The notes: generated by a model not told the origin, from the letters alone. Positions 12,785 to 24,594 are shown, counted from the stretch's first letter. The stretch: DNA of 64,000 nucleotides from Lepidodermella squamata (GCA_047495785.1 JBLDXI010000018.1:372001-436000); one strand, 5' to 3'. Numbers and translations are program-made.

Positions 12785-15399
12785 ATGGAAAAAGAACCTG
12801 CTGATGATAATACCAATGGAAATCCGTTTGCGGGCGAGGAAGAAAACGAACCAGATACGCCAACTTCAGGTAGGCAATGAATTTGAACAGAAAAATTGCA
12901 TGAAGCTTGTCTTAGGATGTTTAGGCTGTTCGATTTCATCGAATAAAAAAGACGATGAAGAAAAGGCGGTGCTGACTAAAAAATCGCCTCCACCTCGACC
13001 TCCTCCGCCGCGCCCTCCGCCTCCCGTCAGCCCACCCGTCGCCTCAGTCACCGATACCAGCAATCCCTTCGAAGAAGAGGAAGATTTCGAATTGGTTGAA
13101 GTTGCCGAGGAGGCACTGCCAGAAGACGACGAGAAGAATCCTTTCAAAGAGCCTGAAAATCCGTTCCTAGACGAGGATTGCGATGATGAGAATCCGTTCG
13201 AGTCATCAGATCCGGCTGTGGATCCGCAGGTCAACCGGTCACCGTTACCTAGTCGTAGTGATAACAATAATAAGGAAACTACCCCGTCGTCATCAGCTGC
13301 CTCTCCTCCAGCTGCTGCTGCTACGCCGGCTTCGTTAGCTGAACCGAGCAGGTCGGCATCGGAGACATCGCCCCTACCGTCGCCCAAGCTGACTAAAAGC
13401 CACTCGGCTAAGGCGGGGTTTTTCAAAATTTTCCGGAAAAGCGGCTCTTCATCTTCGTCGTCGAAAAAGGTAACAATATGCATCATTTTTTAATTGCAAA
13501 ATTTAGTAGGTTAATTAAAATTCAGATCAAGCATTTGAAACCCCATTAGATTCTATTATTTTTCTATCAATAATTGCTTTAAAAATGACTCGAAATTTAT
13601 ATGAATTTAACGAATTATTTCATGGGATTTCTTAGACATTTTTAACCTGACGGTTTACCAAATTTTTCCACTTGTTACATGAAATCAAGAAACATTTTTT
13701 GAATTAGATTTTACTTTAGGCAAGTGAAAGATGTCATTTGTCAACTTTTTTCCTGTCGATACCGCTAATAATAATCGAATATTAACTCGTAAGACTAGCG
13801 TTAAAATTAACATTTCGAAATTCCAATTTTTCGCTGGAACCCAATTGGAATCCTGATGGCAACGAGGTTCGTTTCAATAAAAAGCATTTCATTGGTCTTG
13901 AAAGTGGCATCATTATCATACGATAACAAAATGCGTTAGATCCCCAATTTTTCTCATGTCTTATAGGCGATTTGGTAGATAATACCTAAATACACCATTT
14001 AGCTGTAATCTCCAGCTTATAACTTATCAGTTGATGAAAGATCATGTTAACAAGAAGGGTTGCTAATCTGTAGCCATTTACGACAGTTGGGTGGGGGGTT
14101 GAGATGAATAACCAGACAATGAATCAGGATGAGCTGCGATGATTCGCGAGATAAGGTTAGCAATACAATTTAAGAAGTGAAGGTTCCATTTCAAATTGGG
14201 CGATTTCCGACGACAGCGAGCGGGTGTGTGATGAAGCAACCGCTTCTTATAGTCTGTCTAAGTAACTTGATCGAGTGGCTGCAAGTCCTTCAAGCCACGC
14301 AGCGCAAGATTTCAGAGCTTTTTCTTCACCAGCTAGGCGACAAATCGATTATCCTGTGGCAAATAGCTTAGCTTGATTATTAAATGCGGTGAACGATTCC
14401 GGGGAGCACATTTCATAGCACGTCATGAGGCTGACTGCTGACTATGAGAACAGTGCGGCCAGTCTCGTCCGTGGCAACGAGGCAGGCGCCTTTATTCGTT
14501 AGCAGCGTATCCATGTCATATTGATTTGCTACGGTTGTTTCTATCCATGTAATGTCTCCATCAATATCCCGATCCAGTCATTTGAAAGTGGCATTCTTCC
14601 CTTTAAGAACCACCGAGAAAACAAGCGACTTGTCAGTATCTAAGGCCGTGGTTTCGATCCAACAATGTCACGATCAATATCCGAATAATATTCGTCACTA
14701 TCTGTTGCCCATCTGTGGTTGATTTTGACTCCTGGGCGTGCGTCCCTGGGTCCCGCCTGGCCTCTGTTTTGTTCGTTTCTCCTCGCATTCGAGACAATTT
14801 ACTCGACTTATCAGGATTATTCATTGATTAAAGGAGCCTAGTAGAAACAACTCAGGAAAACGTTTGAAAAGGGAGAAAAAGCAAGTCGCTTCTGAAACAA
14901 AAATGTTGTACTAAATTTCATAGTTTACTTTATCTCGTTGATGTCTCGATTAATTGTAATTTCCTCTTGTAATTTTTAGGAACAGCCCGCTCGGCCCTCG
15001 ACACCACCCCCGGCGCCTCCTGAAACAGTGCCCCAACCCCGTACAACAACAACGACTACTCGTCCCTCATCCTCAGCTGCCCACACCGCTCCAGCGTCGA
15101 CGTCAAGCGGTCCCATCGAATTCGACCCGTCCCGATACCGGTCGCCCCTCGCCCAACTCCTGCACGAACGCTACGGCATACAGCCGACGACGAAGCCGGC
15201 GCACGAAGTGGCGGCAGCGCGGCAGGCCTCTGCGCAGAGTGCCATGCACAAAATGGTGGCTCAGGCGCACGAACGCGGCGAACGGCTGGGCGAACTCGAA
15301 GACTCGAGCGCGAGACTGCGCAACTCGGCCGAGCAGTTCGGCTCATCGGCGAAAGCACTCTCTGATCATTATAAAAACAAGAAATGGTGGCAATTATAG
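12785..15399 (+). CDS. NPF-motif protein with C-terminal tomosyn-like R-SNARE
   Basis: Three exons join in frame: 12785-12869, 12916-13469, 14980-15399, giving 352 residues. Residues 13-123 are acidic and contain five NPF tripeptides (13, 78, 103, 110, 121), the known ligand of EH domains (Eps15, EHD, intersectin). Between them (52-69) is a proline run of the SH3-ligand type. A Ser/Ala-rich linker with a basic patch (KAGFFKIFRKSG) follows. The last 60 residues are an R-SNARE motif, with zero-layer arginine near 312 (HERGERLGELED) and the tomosyn-style ending KNKKWWQL. There are no WD40 repeats and no transmembrane segment. It lies directly downstream of tomosyn on the same strand, with its own ATG 29 bases after an acceptor-like ACATAG. 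I know of no named family with this architecture; amisyn (STXBP6) has an R-SNARE but a PH-like N-terminus. Function inferred: a soluble SNARE regulator linked to endocytic EH proteins. Confidence 0.8.
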
Positions 15400-15516
15400 C
15401 GATAAATATACCTGCTGATTTATTGATTTTATTATAATATCATATTATTATTAAAACGACCGCATTTCGATCAAACTTTTTCAGTGGTACACAGGACTTT
15501 CATTGCAAGATAAAAT

Positions 15517-15522
15517 AATAAA
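15517..15522 (+). terminator. Poly(A) signal of the NPF/R-SNARE gene
   Basis: AATAAA 118 bases after the stop codon at 15399. Confidence 0.6.
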
Positions 15523-16288
15523 GTGATTATTATTCATCAATCATTGTTGTTCATTTAATCAATTCAAACCGAGTTAGGATAACGCCTTACTGATAGGCTT
15601 TACGATGGAGCCTTACAATTCAACCTGGACATTGTTGGCAGATTAACGGTCATCGGTGACACGGCGTGGAAAATTCAATAAACAGCACGAACAATTAGTC
15701 ATTATCACAGGCATACTTTATTATCCACTGACTCACGAGAAAGCTGATTCATCAGCGGCCCACGACAGAATACTCGTTTCGTTGTTTGGTGATACAACGG
15801 TGCAAGTCTTTCTCCGGTTTCTCCTGCTTGGCGATTCCATCTAGAAATCGTTACGATGTACACATTGGCGATGTTTCCGGAATTTTCGGCGGCGAATCGG
15901 ATAGATCCACGCAAAATGACTGAGATTGTCCATCGTTTTAGGTTAGCTGTTTCCCAAGAAATTTGTCGGGAATGTTGCAACCACTGATTCTGGGTGATAT
16001 TCATTGTTCGATGTGCATGCACCTATTATTCTTCGTTTCTGGAACATCTGATTTTCGCTTCCATACCTATGCGGTCGATTAAATCGATTTAATTTCTGCG
16101 AGGCATTACACGGAGAAACATACTAATGATTACTATATAACCAAGTGTTGTTAAGGGTTGTACTCCAACGCACTCAACGTTGTTCACCAATTCATTCATG
16201 AGTGCGTGAACAACAATTCAACAGTACAATGAAGCAACAATTCTTACAATTTTACCTGCATGTTGTGTAGCAATGCTGGCTCGACATC
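15523..16288. other. Intergenic region
   Basis: It contains a minus-strand open stretch 16004-15706 (99 codons from ATG, with a GTGAGT donor-like site near its end) that has no recognisable similarity. I do not call it a gene. The rest is AT-rich and shows nothing I can name. Confidence 0.4.
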
Positions 16289-18263
16289 ATGATAAAAATC
16301 CCAACATTTTCACGCTCGTATCTCATACCCGTGATAGCCATTGCAATAATCGTCCTGGTTCTGGTATTAGAGAGGATACCTGACAAGACCCTCGGAGATT
16401 CTCGCCTGGAGCTGAATAATCAATCATCATTGCAGGATAGGCCAACACTAGCAAATGAAGCGCGGAAGAAGTTTAAATTTCAGGGCTGCGGTACAGTGCA
16501 AAAATGGTCGCAAAACATCACTATTACACGCCCAGTAGATACCTATGAGGCCAACAAGATTTACAGCAACTTCAGCATTCAGCGGGTGGTTCACTTCGTG
16601 TCGGCTGAACGTCACTGGATATTCACTTTCAAAGTAACTCTTGAATTATTTTGCACGAAAATGACACCAAATATATCTTAAAACAATAGAGCTTTCTCAG
16701 CATTTTAAGCGCCTTGAAGTTTTTGGAACCCGATCAAATCTTAGTGCATCTGGTCTCGGAACCGGAACCGGATGAGTACTGCTATCATCACTGGTGGCAG
16801 GAGGCTTTGGAAACTATACCCTTTCTAAAGGTATTCTACGAACATGAAAGCAGTATAGAGCGGCAAATTGCGGCTATAAATGCCACTGGCGGAGGGATAA
16901 TCGTCAAGCTTGGCGGCATAATCTTTACAGGAGAGGAACTGCCAACTTCAAGGAAATCATCTCTCAATGTTTCAGATGTAACGTTAATCGATAAAGGAAA
17001 ATCTTTCAGCTATGTTGACTGCTCAGTTGTGGAATCAGTGCCAAGTGCAGATATCGGCAAGAAACCGTTTTGCTATCGAATTCCGAACGGTCTTAAAATG
17101 TACCCAAAGGATTTTTTCAAAGGCTCCGACAATCTGTCCCAGCTCGTGCGCTATCTTTTCTACGGTTCAAAAGAGAAAATCGCGGCGAAGCCACTGAATG
17201 AACAATCTCTAATTCCGCTGATTTGTCATTACATCTGGATAGAAGGCACCCCGTTGGAATTCGAAGCCTTCCTAAGCATGTTGAGCTGTCTTTACATTCT
17301 CAAGTAAGATCCGAAGTTTTCGTTTTAATATAATATCTCATTGGATTCTGATAGGGCTGATGTTTACGTGCATGGCAGTAAGCCGCCATCTGGGAAGAGA
17401 TGGGGCAAACTTCAGAGAATAGCCGGTAGTCGGCTGAGATACGTTGAGACACAGCTACCGACCACGGTTTTCGGACACCCTGTCAAAGAAAGGGCCCACA
17501 TCAGTGACGTGTGGCGAGTTGAAGCTCTTCTAAGGTAGTGATTGAAATATCGAAAATTGGGCGCAGATGCTTATTTTTTTTTAAGGTACGGCGGTATATA
17601 CCTCGACTGGGACGCTATCTTCATCAAACCTCTTGACGACGAAATCCGGCGATACGAGGCCGTGTTGAGCTTCGACGTGATGCGACTGGTGGACTATCCC
17701 GACATTATTAGCAACGGCGTTATACTTGCTCAACCAAACGCCCCTTACTTTCAAGAAGTCCAAGTGAGTATCCTAAAGTCGCAAAATACTTGAATTTGAT
17801 TTCCTCTCTTTAACAGCGATCAATGCGTTTCTTCCAAGCAGAGAGCAATGATTTATTGGGATCGCTGCCGTATTTTTATAACTCCCTGCTTTTGACATAC
17901 AAAATTTATGAATGCATGCCACAACATGTGCGCATTGAACCGCATCTTCAGGGCATCTGCAACAAAGGCCGGTGTCACCCAACTTGGAAACCTGGATATG
18001 CTGAAGACTGGAGAGATGTTCCAATCGATTGGATGAAGGGTGAAGCCTACGCACTGCATAACACATACCCAACACCTGACGAGTTCCAGACCGAGGTCAA
18101 TCTTCTGCGATCGACTATCAACACGTTTCATAGGGTGATCGCTCTGAAAGTTCTCGACATTGCCGGCATCAATTTGGCGGCATTAATTAGGGAATTGGCA
18201 CCGGTAGATGAAACTGCGGCTGCTTTCGGAGAGTATTACGACGCACCACGTTTGTCGCAATGA
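16289..18263 (+). CDS. Type II membrane glycosyltransferase with DXD motif
   Basis: Five exons join in frame: 16289-16633, 16690-17303, 17355-17534, 17586-17763, 17817-18263 (587 residues). A signal anchor (about residues 11-27, LIPVIAIAIIVLVLVLE) follows a short basic N-terminus, as in Golgi transferases. The motif RYGGIYLDWDAIFIKPLDD (residues 380-398) is the nucleotide-sugar/metal-binding DXD site of the Gly_transf_sug (alpha-1,4-glycosyltransferase/Och1-like) family. The stretch HFVSAERHWIFTFKSF...LKFLEPDQILVH near the start of the catalytic region and ICHYIWIEG before it are also family-like. Several N-X-S/T sites are present. Acceptor and sugar cannot be told from sequence. The second exon starts at 16690, not at the nearby AG at 16700, because only the former keeps frame. 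Confidence 0.85.
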
Positions 18264-18396
18264 GATAACGAAAATATCTGACAGCGGCGATCATTATTGT
18301 TACTCGAAAAACGCGTTACCATATGTCTTACAGCCGAGTGGGTTTGCCATTAATTTTGTTTACCATGCAGGTATAATCTTATCTGCGAGAAGAAAC

Positions 18397-18402
18397 AATA
18401 AA
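18397..18402 (+). terminator. Poly(A) signal of the glycosyltransferase gene
   Basis: AATAAA 134 bases after the stop codon, followed by T/GT-rich DNA (18411-18445), the usual downstream element. Confidence 0.65.
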
Positions 18403-18580
18403 TAGCCACGTGTGTTTTTTGTATTTTGTTGTGTGTGTTTTTTAGCTGAATCGTAAAAAATTTATGTCAAAACAACAGTTTAACGCAGCGCTTTGTTTAC
18501 ATGTGCCCGATGTATTGTTTTGATTGATGCGCGAGGTCATTTTTGCTTGCGACGAATAAAAAAGCGAGTGACAATACGTA

Positions 18581-19139
18581 ATGACACCTTTTTTCTCTGA
18601 TGCGTTTCGCCGTTCGATGAACAACAACAACGGCTACTTCCATTTCGCAGCAGCGTTTTGCCTGATTTCGGTCTTCCTTTTGCACGGTAATGAATTCTCA
18701 CAGTACCAACCGATAGTTATAGCTTTAGCCTCCTTAAACACCAGGTGCTTCTGCGTTGACATGCTTCGGGTGCTCGAGTGGCAGCTGCTACGCTAGAGAC
18801 GTAGTCAGAGTAAACTGTACAGCAGCCGAGACCTTCTGCGTCGTAAGTTTCTTTCTATCCTGAGATATAGTTGCTTAGACGTTTTATGCTTAGAAAATTG
18901 GTCCCTCGCCGGCTGCAGTTGTTACGGAAACAGAGCAGACTGCTTACAGATACTGCGCGATATCTTGCATTGCTGGAAACTTCAACACAACAGGCTCCGC
19001 TAGCACGATCGTTTCTTGCTGCAGAACTAATTTATGCAACGCAGCTTCCCCGAGCTTTCCGATTCGAGATGCCCAAAATGCTCAATATTTGAACCTGCTA
19101 GTATCTCTACTCGTGGTATCCGCTTTCGAGCTTTACTAA
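18581..19139 (+). CDS. Ly6/uPAR-domain protein, secreted or GPI-anchored
   Basis: Three small exons, each too short to stand out alone, join in frame: 18581-18686, 18745-18842, 18894-19139 (149 residues). The N-terminus has a signal peptide (FHFAAAFCLISVFLLHG). The mature part has ten cysteines in Ly6 order: it opens with LTCFGCSSGSC and closes with the family signature SCCRTNLCN. The C-terminus is hydrophobic (YLNLLVSLLVVSAFELY), as expected for GPI attachment or a membrane tail. N-X-S/T sites lie at NCT and NTT. Such proteins are extracellular three-finger domains, often modulators of receptors or junctions; the specific role here is unknown. The gene lies between the glycosyltransferase and a convergent minus-strand gene. 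Confidence 0.85.
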
Positions 19140-19144
19140 TTACG

Positions 19145-19150
19145 AATAAA
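19145..19150 (+). terminator. Poly(A) signal of the Ly6 gene
   Basis: AATAAA six bases after the Ly6 stop codon. It faces the convergent gene's own signal 25 bases further on. Confidence 0.6.
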
Positions 19151-19174
19151 CTGGGATTTTTCAGTCAAAACAAT

Positions 19175-19180
19175 TTTATT
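19175..19180 (-). terminator. Poly(A) signal directly after the stop codon of the 359-residue gene
   Basis: On the minus strand AATAAA follows the TGA stop without a gap, implying a 3' UTR of only some 20 bases. Confidence 0.55.
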
Positions 19181-20260
19181 TCAAATAATTTCTTCGCAAA
19201 ACGTGGTTAGTAAAATTAGAGTTTTTACAAAAGTTGGCACACTGTTGGCTACATTGCCTCGCTGCAACAAGCTCTTCTTGGCAGCTAAAATTTGATCACG
19301 AATCTTCTTGCGGAACGCTAGGGAGATTTCAAAAAATGTCCTGCGTTTCGAGAGGAGGATGTACATTGCCAGGCAAATCCAACCGTTAGAATCGAGAGCT
19401 TCGCAAATTTTAGAGCAGGTCGTTTCATGTGATGGAGACGTTAGCAACTCAGTCAGTTCTGGCACGCAAATTTCGTTCAATACATCAACCATTGCTTCGA
19501 GTAGACTGCAAACTAAAGCCGGGCATCTTGTAGTTCGACAAATCTCGAATGCCAGTTTCCGGCCGAGTTTATGCGTTGCTTTGTTCTCTCGCCGTTTATG
19601 CGCAATGCTCGCGTGATTTCGAAAATTTCGAGGTGAATCCGGCAGAAGGTCAGACTCGGTGACCAATGTAGATTTTATTAAGCACTTCAAAAAATTAGAG
19701 ATAACGCCAGACAAAATTGGATCCTGGCTAGGAAGTGATTCCAAAAGCACGATCAATTCAGTGAACACAGCTTCAACGCAATCCCAATCTGCCGACGCTA
19801 TTTTGGCTTGCACAATGCCTAAATTTTGGCTCAATTCATCGGCAAGACTGGGACCTGTGCTGATCCAGCTTGATGCCGTCATTAAGCTGATCAGGTCCGA
19901 TAGTCGCATGCCTTCACGGATGGCTAAAAACAACTCAAGGCGAGCTTCGTTTCGCCGAACTGTGCTGCGCAACCTTCCCTGAGCTTCTGCGTCGTTTTCG
20001 AAGGGATTCATAACCAGCTGTTCAGTTGGTGAATACTGAGTTTCCTCTTCTTCATCCGAACTTCCGCCAACAGTTGACTTGGTTCCATTAGGGTCATCAT
20101 CTTCGGCTGGTTCTATTTGATGCGAAGTTTCAAGATTCGGCAGAGGTTCAGCACAATCTCGAACAGAAGCTTCCTTTTCAGGTGTGGTTGGCTTATTTTT
20201 TGAATCAGCAACTGTCGAAGCGCCTATAGTTCTGCCCGAACGTGTAACACGAGTTCCCAT
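19181..20260 (-). CDS. Unrecognised 359-residue helical protein
   Basis: Single uninterrupted exon from ATG 20260 to TGA 19181. The first 115 residues are polar and acidic (DSEEE-type stretches) after a basic start (MGTRVTRSGRTIG). The rest is leucine-rich and predicted helical, with heptad-like spacing and a basic stretch (AHKRRENKATHKLGRK) near residue 225. No signal peptide and no membrane segment are seen. I do not recognise the family. The start lies only 116 bases after the stop of the MMS22L-like gene on the same strand, so the two are probably co-transcribed; a nuclear or DNA-repair role is therefore a guess by association. It ends head-on with the Ly6 gene. Confidence 0.7.
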   Translation of the reverse strand: MGTRVTRSGRTIGASTVADSKNKPTTPEKEASVRDCAEPLPNLETSHQIEPAEDDDPNGTKSTVGGSSDEEEETQYSPTEQLVMNPFENDAEAQGRLRSTVRRNEARLELFLAIREGMRLSDLISLMTASSWISTGPSLADELSQNLGIVQAKIASADWDCVEAVFTELIVLLESLPSQDPILSGVISNFLKCLIKSTLVTESDLLPDSPRNFRNHASIAHKRRENKATHKLGRKLAFEICRTTRCPALVCSLLEAMVDVLNEICVPELTELLTSPSHETTCSKICEALDSNGWICLAMYILLSKRRTFFEISLAFRKKIRDQILAAKKSLLQRGNVANSVPTFVKTLILLTTFCEEII

Positions 20261-20376
20261 TCACTTTTATTGCTCTACAACACTATAATCACAAAAATCC
20301 GAGTTATTTAAATTTCCTTCGTCGATTTTTTATTCTCTGGCGAGTCACGATCATATATTGCAAAAATGATAAAATT

Positions 20377-23300
20377 TCAAGGAATATGAGCGAATTGTGA
20401 TTCGAAGGCTTCGAAATGAGGCCGGATGAAATCACCGTTGCCGTAGTCGAGTTCCATTCTCACGACTGCGGTTCGAATGGCCATCAAAAATGGCTGCAAG
20501 CTGGTCGCAGTTGCTCCGTTTCGATGAGCGATTTGAAGAAATCGCGTCAACGAGGCAAACGTCAATTTCGGATGCGCAGTCGCAGTTCGATCGACAAAAT
20601 TGCCGACCCCTGAAAGAAGGACATTGTTCCTGAAAATGAAAATAAATTTAATGGAATATTTCAAAAAATCTCAAAACTTACTCCCAAAGTTGGCCAGTTG
20701 TCATCAAATTGCTGACAGCTTTGAACAGCCGATCAATAACCTCAGCATACCCAGCAACGTCGAGCCTTCTCTCTTCATTGGAACAGTGAAGATCGAGCAA
20801 ACGCGGAAGAATCGACTCACAAGCGGCTTCAATCTCCTGGACAGACTTCAAATTCGCCAGATACAGCTCGAGCAGACCTGAAACAAGCTGCCAATTACCG
20901 AAATTCGACTCCAAACAGTCGGAAATCAATTTCGCTACTACTAATTTCCTGATAGCACCAGGCGAGTCTTGTTCTTTCAGCGGACGCAGGGTCGGCTCGA
21001 GTTTTGCCTGGTTCGGCGAAGAAATTAGACCCAAAACGCCACTCGTCAGCAAAGGATGGGCCTCCAGAACTTGGGGCGAGTAGTTTGGCCGAGAATTCCC
21101 TTTCGACAGCGATTCAACGATGCAATCATTGACATATCGTCTCAGCACCGCGTCTTCGCCGCCCTGGTATTGCATCAACTTCGCCAGACCGATCAACAGC
21201 CCGGGCAGGGTCCATTTGTGCAGAGACACGAAAACGTAAGGCGGAGGGGTGTTTTTCCTCGCACTAGTCACACGATGCAAATACAACATGACGGCTTTGT
21301 TCAAGAAACAATCCGGTCGAAAGGCCTTGTACAGATTAGGCGATGCGTAGCAGAATAACGATCCACTCAAGCGGAACAGGGCTTTGACTAAATTCGGGTT
21401 CAACTGGTCGAAACTTGGCCTGAACGCTTCTTCTGTCGTGCTGAGGAAAGATTCGAGAATCGCAGCTGTTTCGGGGTTATTAGATTGACCTAGATCGATC
21501 AGAAAGTAGGTCAGTGCCTCGAGTAGGTTTCCCGTGGTGAGACTTGTGTTTGAAAGGCCTTGTGGCGGTTTCCACGTTGAAGCCAAATCCCCACAACGAT
21601 GGCAACTTTCGTGAAATTTCACGTAGCTTGCTAAACTTGGGAATAGCCCTGATTGATTTTTCGAACTCTCAGCAGTGAATAACAATCGAAAACTGAGGCA
21701 AAACAACAGGGTGAGACACTGGTTTGGGCTAATCACTCCGCATGAGATGAGTTGACTTGCGATTCTTGACGAGTGCAGGCAGTCGGTTAGGAAAATTATG
21801 CCGAGTTTCGGGTTGCTCGAACTTCCTGTGAAATGATCCAGCAGATCTTGCGGTCGAACAAGCGATGTGATTGGCAGCTGAGAAACGTCCAGGTACAGAA
21901 GTAGGAAGCCGCGCAAAAACCCAACGAATCTTTCAATTGAAACTGGGTAAAGAAATAAAAAAATATCAGAATTTTATCAAAGATTGATTAATCGGGGAAA
22001 TTTTGATGGATCCAAAAACTAAATGAATAACTTACCATCAGGAGACTTTTGAACCGCCTGTTCGCAAGCTTGCACGATCGGGTAGAAGGAATTGTGGACA
22101 TTTACGACAAGTGAGCACAACAACGTGTTGCACTCGGAGTCAATGTGCCCGAAATCGTTCAAACTGTTCGACCCTTGCGAATCACTTGCAGCTAGAACCA
22201 ACTGCCGAACCCTATTAGTAATTGTATAATCTCATCATTTACAAAATGTGGTCCTTAATGCTTACGATAGCAAAATAGCGCCAATAACGTCGAGAATTTG
22301 GTTGAAAAACTCATAGTCAATATTCTGCTTCGAAATCTCAGCCGCGAAAATTTTCGAAAAGCTCGGCAAATTGACCAAGTTCACGATTTCAGCATCAAGT
22401 AACGTCGGGCTGGTCATGTTACTCAACAAAACCTCCACACAATGAAAATAATGGCAATAAATCGGCGTCGATTTAGCGTTAAATTTGCCCAAAGCTTCAA
22501 TTATATCGCTTTGAGCACATTTTGCCGGATGAAACTCGTCCGCGTTCCATCTTTGCTTCAATTTCATCAAATAAAACAGGCTTGTGATTATTGAAAGCTG
22601 GCCAAATCGTGGCAATTCGTTGAATGAAACACGCTGGATGATTTCGCCGATTCGAAGCAAGTCGTCGCTTTGAATGCGAGAAGCCACGAAAGCAGCAGCA
22701 TTCAGCATAAATGTCAAATTCAACCAGCCGTCCTCTGTCAAACTCCTAAGCCATCGCTCGTGGAATCGGCGAAATAGCGCGCCTTTCAGCTTTTGCCACG
22801 TCGAAGACATATCTCGATCACTCCCGGCGAATAAACGAACGAACAACTTGATAAAGCCAACAAGAGGAAACAAAGGCTCATCAGCAGCTGGATTAGACGC
22901 GATAGATTCAAAGTAATCTACGAGATCTCCATTACAGTCCGAGCCGATCAATAAGTCATTCACGTTTTTCGGGACGTTGAATTTGTTGAGATTGATGGCG
23001 AAAAAGTCCCACATGCAGCGCAGTGTATTGTCATCCATCGCTTTTAAGCGTTCAAATAAGCTTGAAACGGCATTTACAGCCTTGTTTAACGTGTTATCAG
23101 ATAGCGGGTTTGACGAGAAGCATGAAGCGTTCAGATGTTGGAGGCACCTAACGTAGAACGGCTGGAAATCTTGTGTGGACTGGACAATAGCGTTGATTGG
23201 TTCGAACGACGGGAAAACTGATTGATCCAGTTCTAACATGAAATCGATTGAGCGCAATGGATCAACTGTTTTCTTGAGCCAGTCAAAGAAAACGGCAGCT

Positions 23301-24166
23301 GCTGGGGAAGAACCAGCCAGAAAATAAATTAAAACAGCGCGGAATTCGCCCAAGCAGATGCAGCAGCCCCTGCTTAGCTCTTCACTCAATTCAAAAATAT
23401 CGAAAAGAACAGCCAGAATGTAATTTTCCAACGGTGTCAGAGAAATGCTGCTGTCCGAAGCATGAGCCAAGTTGAATTTCCAATCTTTCGAAGACGATTT
23501 CGTTTGAGCCCACAAGAAGAATGCTAGCAAATGATAGCGAAGCTCAAGGTGTATATGTACGAAGGATGTTGCGTTTATTTCATTAGAATCGCAACTCAGT
23601 AAGGCTGATTGTGAACTGATTTTCCCGGCGAAATTAAGAACAGATTCCACAGCTTGAGCAACCTCGGCAAAATGATTCCTTGAGAAGCAATCTGACAACT
23701 GACCGCAGAAAATCAATAAAGTCTCGTTGAAGTCCTTTTTTAACGATTCAGGAATACTCGATGATTCTAGCAGCAAAGGCGCGGCACAGAGACATTGATT
23801 CAAGCGGCATTTTGCGTAATCCAAAGACTCGCATCGTTTTGGTAAAAGTGAAACTTCAAATGATTTTATGTATTTTTGCAAATCAGTCTTTGACGACATC
23901 AGATTTGAAATCAACGAGCTTCCATTCCATTTGAAAGACGCCAAGTTTCCGCGAATTCCTCGGCAATTCTGCAGCTGAGAATTAGCCAAACTGTCTTCGT
24001 CAGGAAATACGAAAGTACATCGGGTTGGCGAGACCGGTGGAGTTATTGGTGGACTAGACATACTGGAAAAGACTTGGTTATTTGCGGGGCTTGACCTATC
24101 CGGAATCCGATCAGATTCGATTCGATCGGTTCTCAGCTGATTTTCAAAATTCCCGCATCTAACCAT
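20377..24166 (-). CDS. MMS22L: MMS22L-like replication-repair protein
   Basis: MMS22L works with TONSL at stalled replication forks to promote RAD51 loading. Four exons join in frame on the minus strand: 24166-22266, 22211-22036, 21942-20682, 20629-20377, giving about 1196 residues against about 1240 in vertebrates. The protein is helical throughout, without enzymatic motifs. Stretches such as FRRFHERWLRSLTEDGWLN and a C-terminal MAIRTAVVRMELDYG resemble parts of the MMS22L family as I remember them; overall length, low complexity-free helical character and these blocks are the basis of the call. A second possible start, ATG 24061, follows the acceptor-like CTTTTCCAG directly and may be the real one if the mRNA is trans-spliced. 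An alternative is another large helical scaffold; a profile search would settle it. Confidence 0.6.
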
Positions 24167-24594
24167 TGTTTTTGAAACATATTCCTAATAAATAAGACGA
24201 TCATATGTCTGCTTATTATGCATTTCGTACAATCTATCCGAAAAAATATTTTTCGAAAATTTGCCCGCGTTTTCTTCTAGTCGGCAAAACCTCGCGGTCT
24301 CTGCGAGAGACTTTGACCCTCTTTCTTGAGACAAATCGCTTGATTGATTATCGGTTTTGCTGTATAACGAGGTAACTTCGATCGAATGTTCATGGCTTTA
24401 CTTATGAGCACTGAATTGCCAACTTCTTAGACGCCGGGATCTTGGATCTTGAATGGAATACCGCTCTTTTAGCTAATCCGACGTCAAGTCATCATCGCTC
24501 ACTTTTGTCATATAAGTATCTTCCACTTTTCTTCGAAATTCAAAGAGATTCTGACTCCACTGCCTTGATATTGCCTTGGTCAATAGATTTTCCC

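Noticed and set aside
12785-15399. Reading the NPF/R-SNARE gene as amisyn (STXBP6)
   Set aside because: Amisyn has a PH-like N-terminal domain and lacks the KKWW-type ending; here the N-terminus is acidic, NPF- and Pro-rich.
16700-16713. Splice acceptor TTTCTCAG at 16700 for glycosyltransferase exon 2
   Set aside because: It gives the wrong phase and an early stop; the AG at 16689 keeps frame and adds a family-like stretch.
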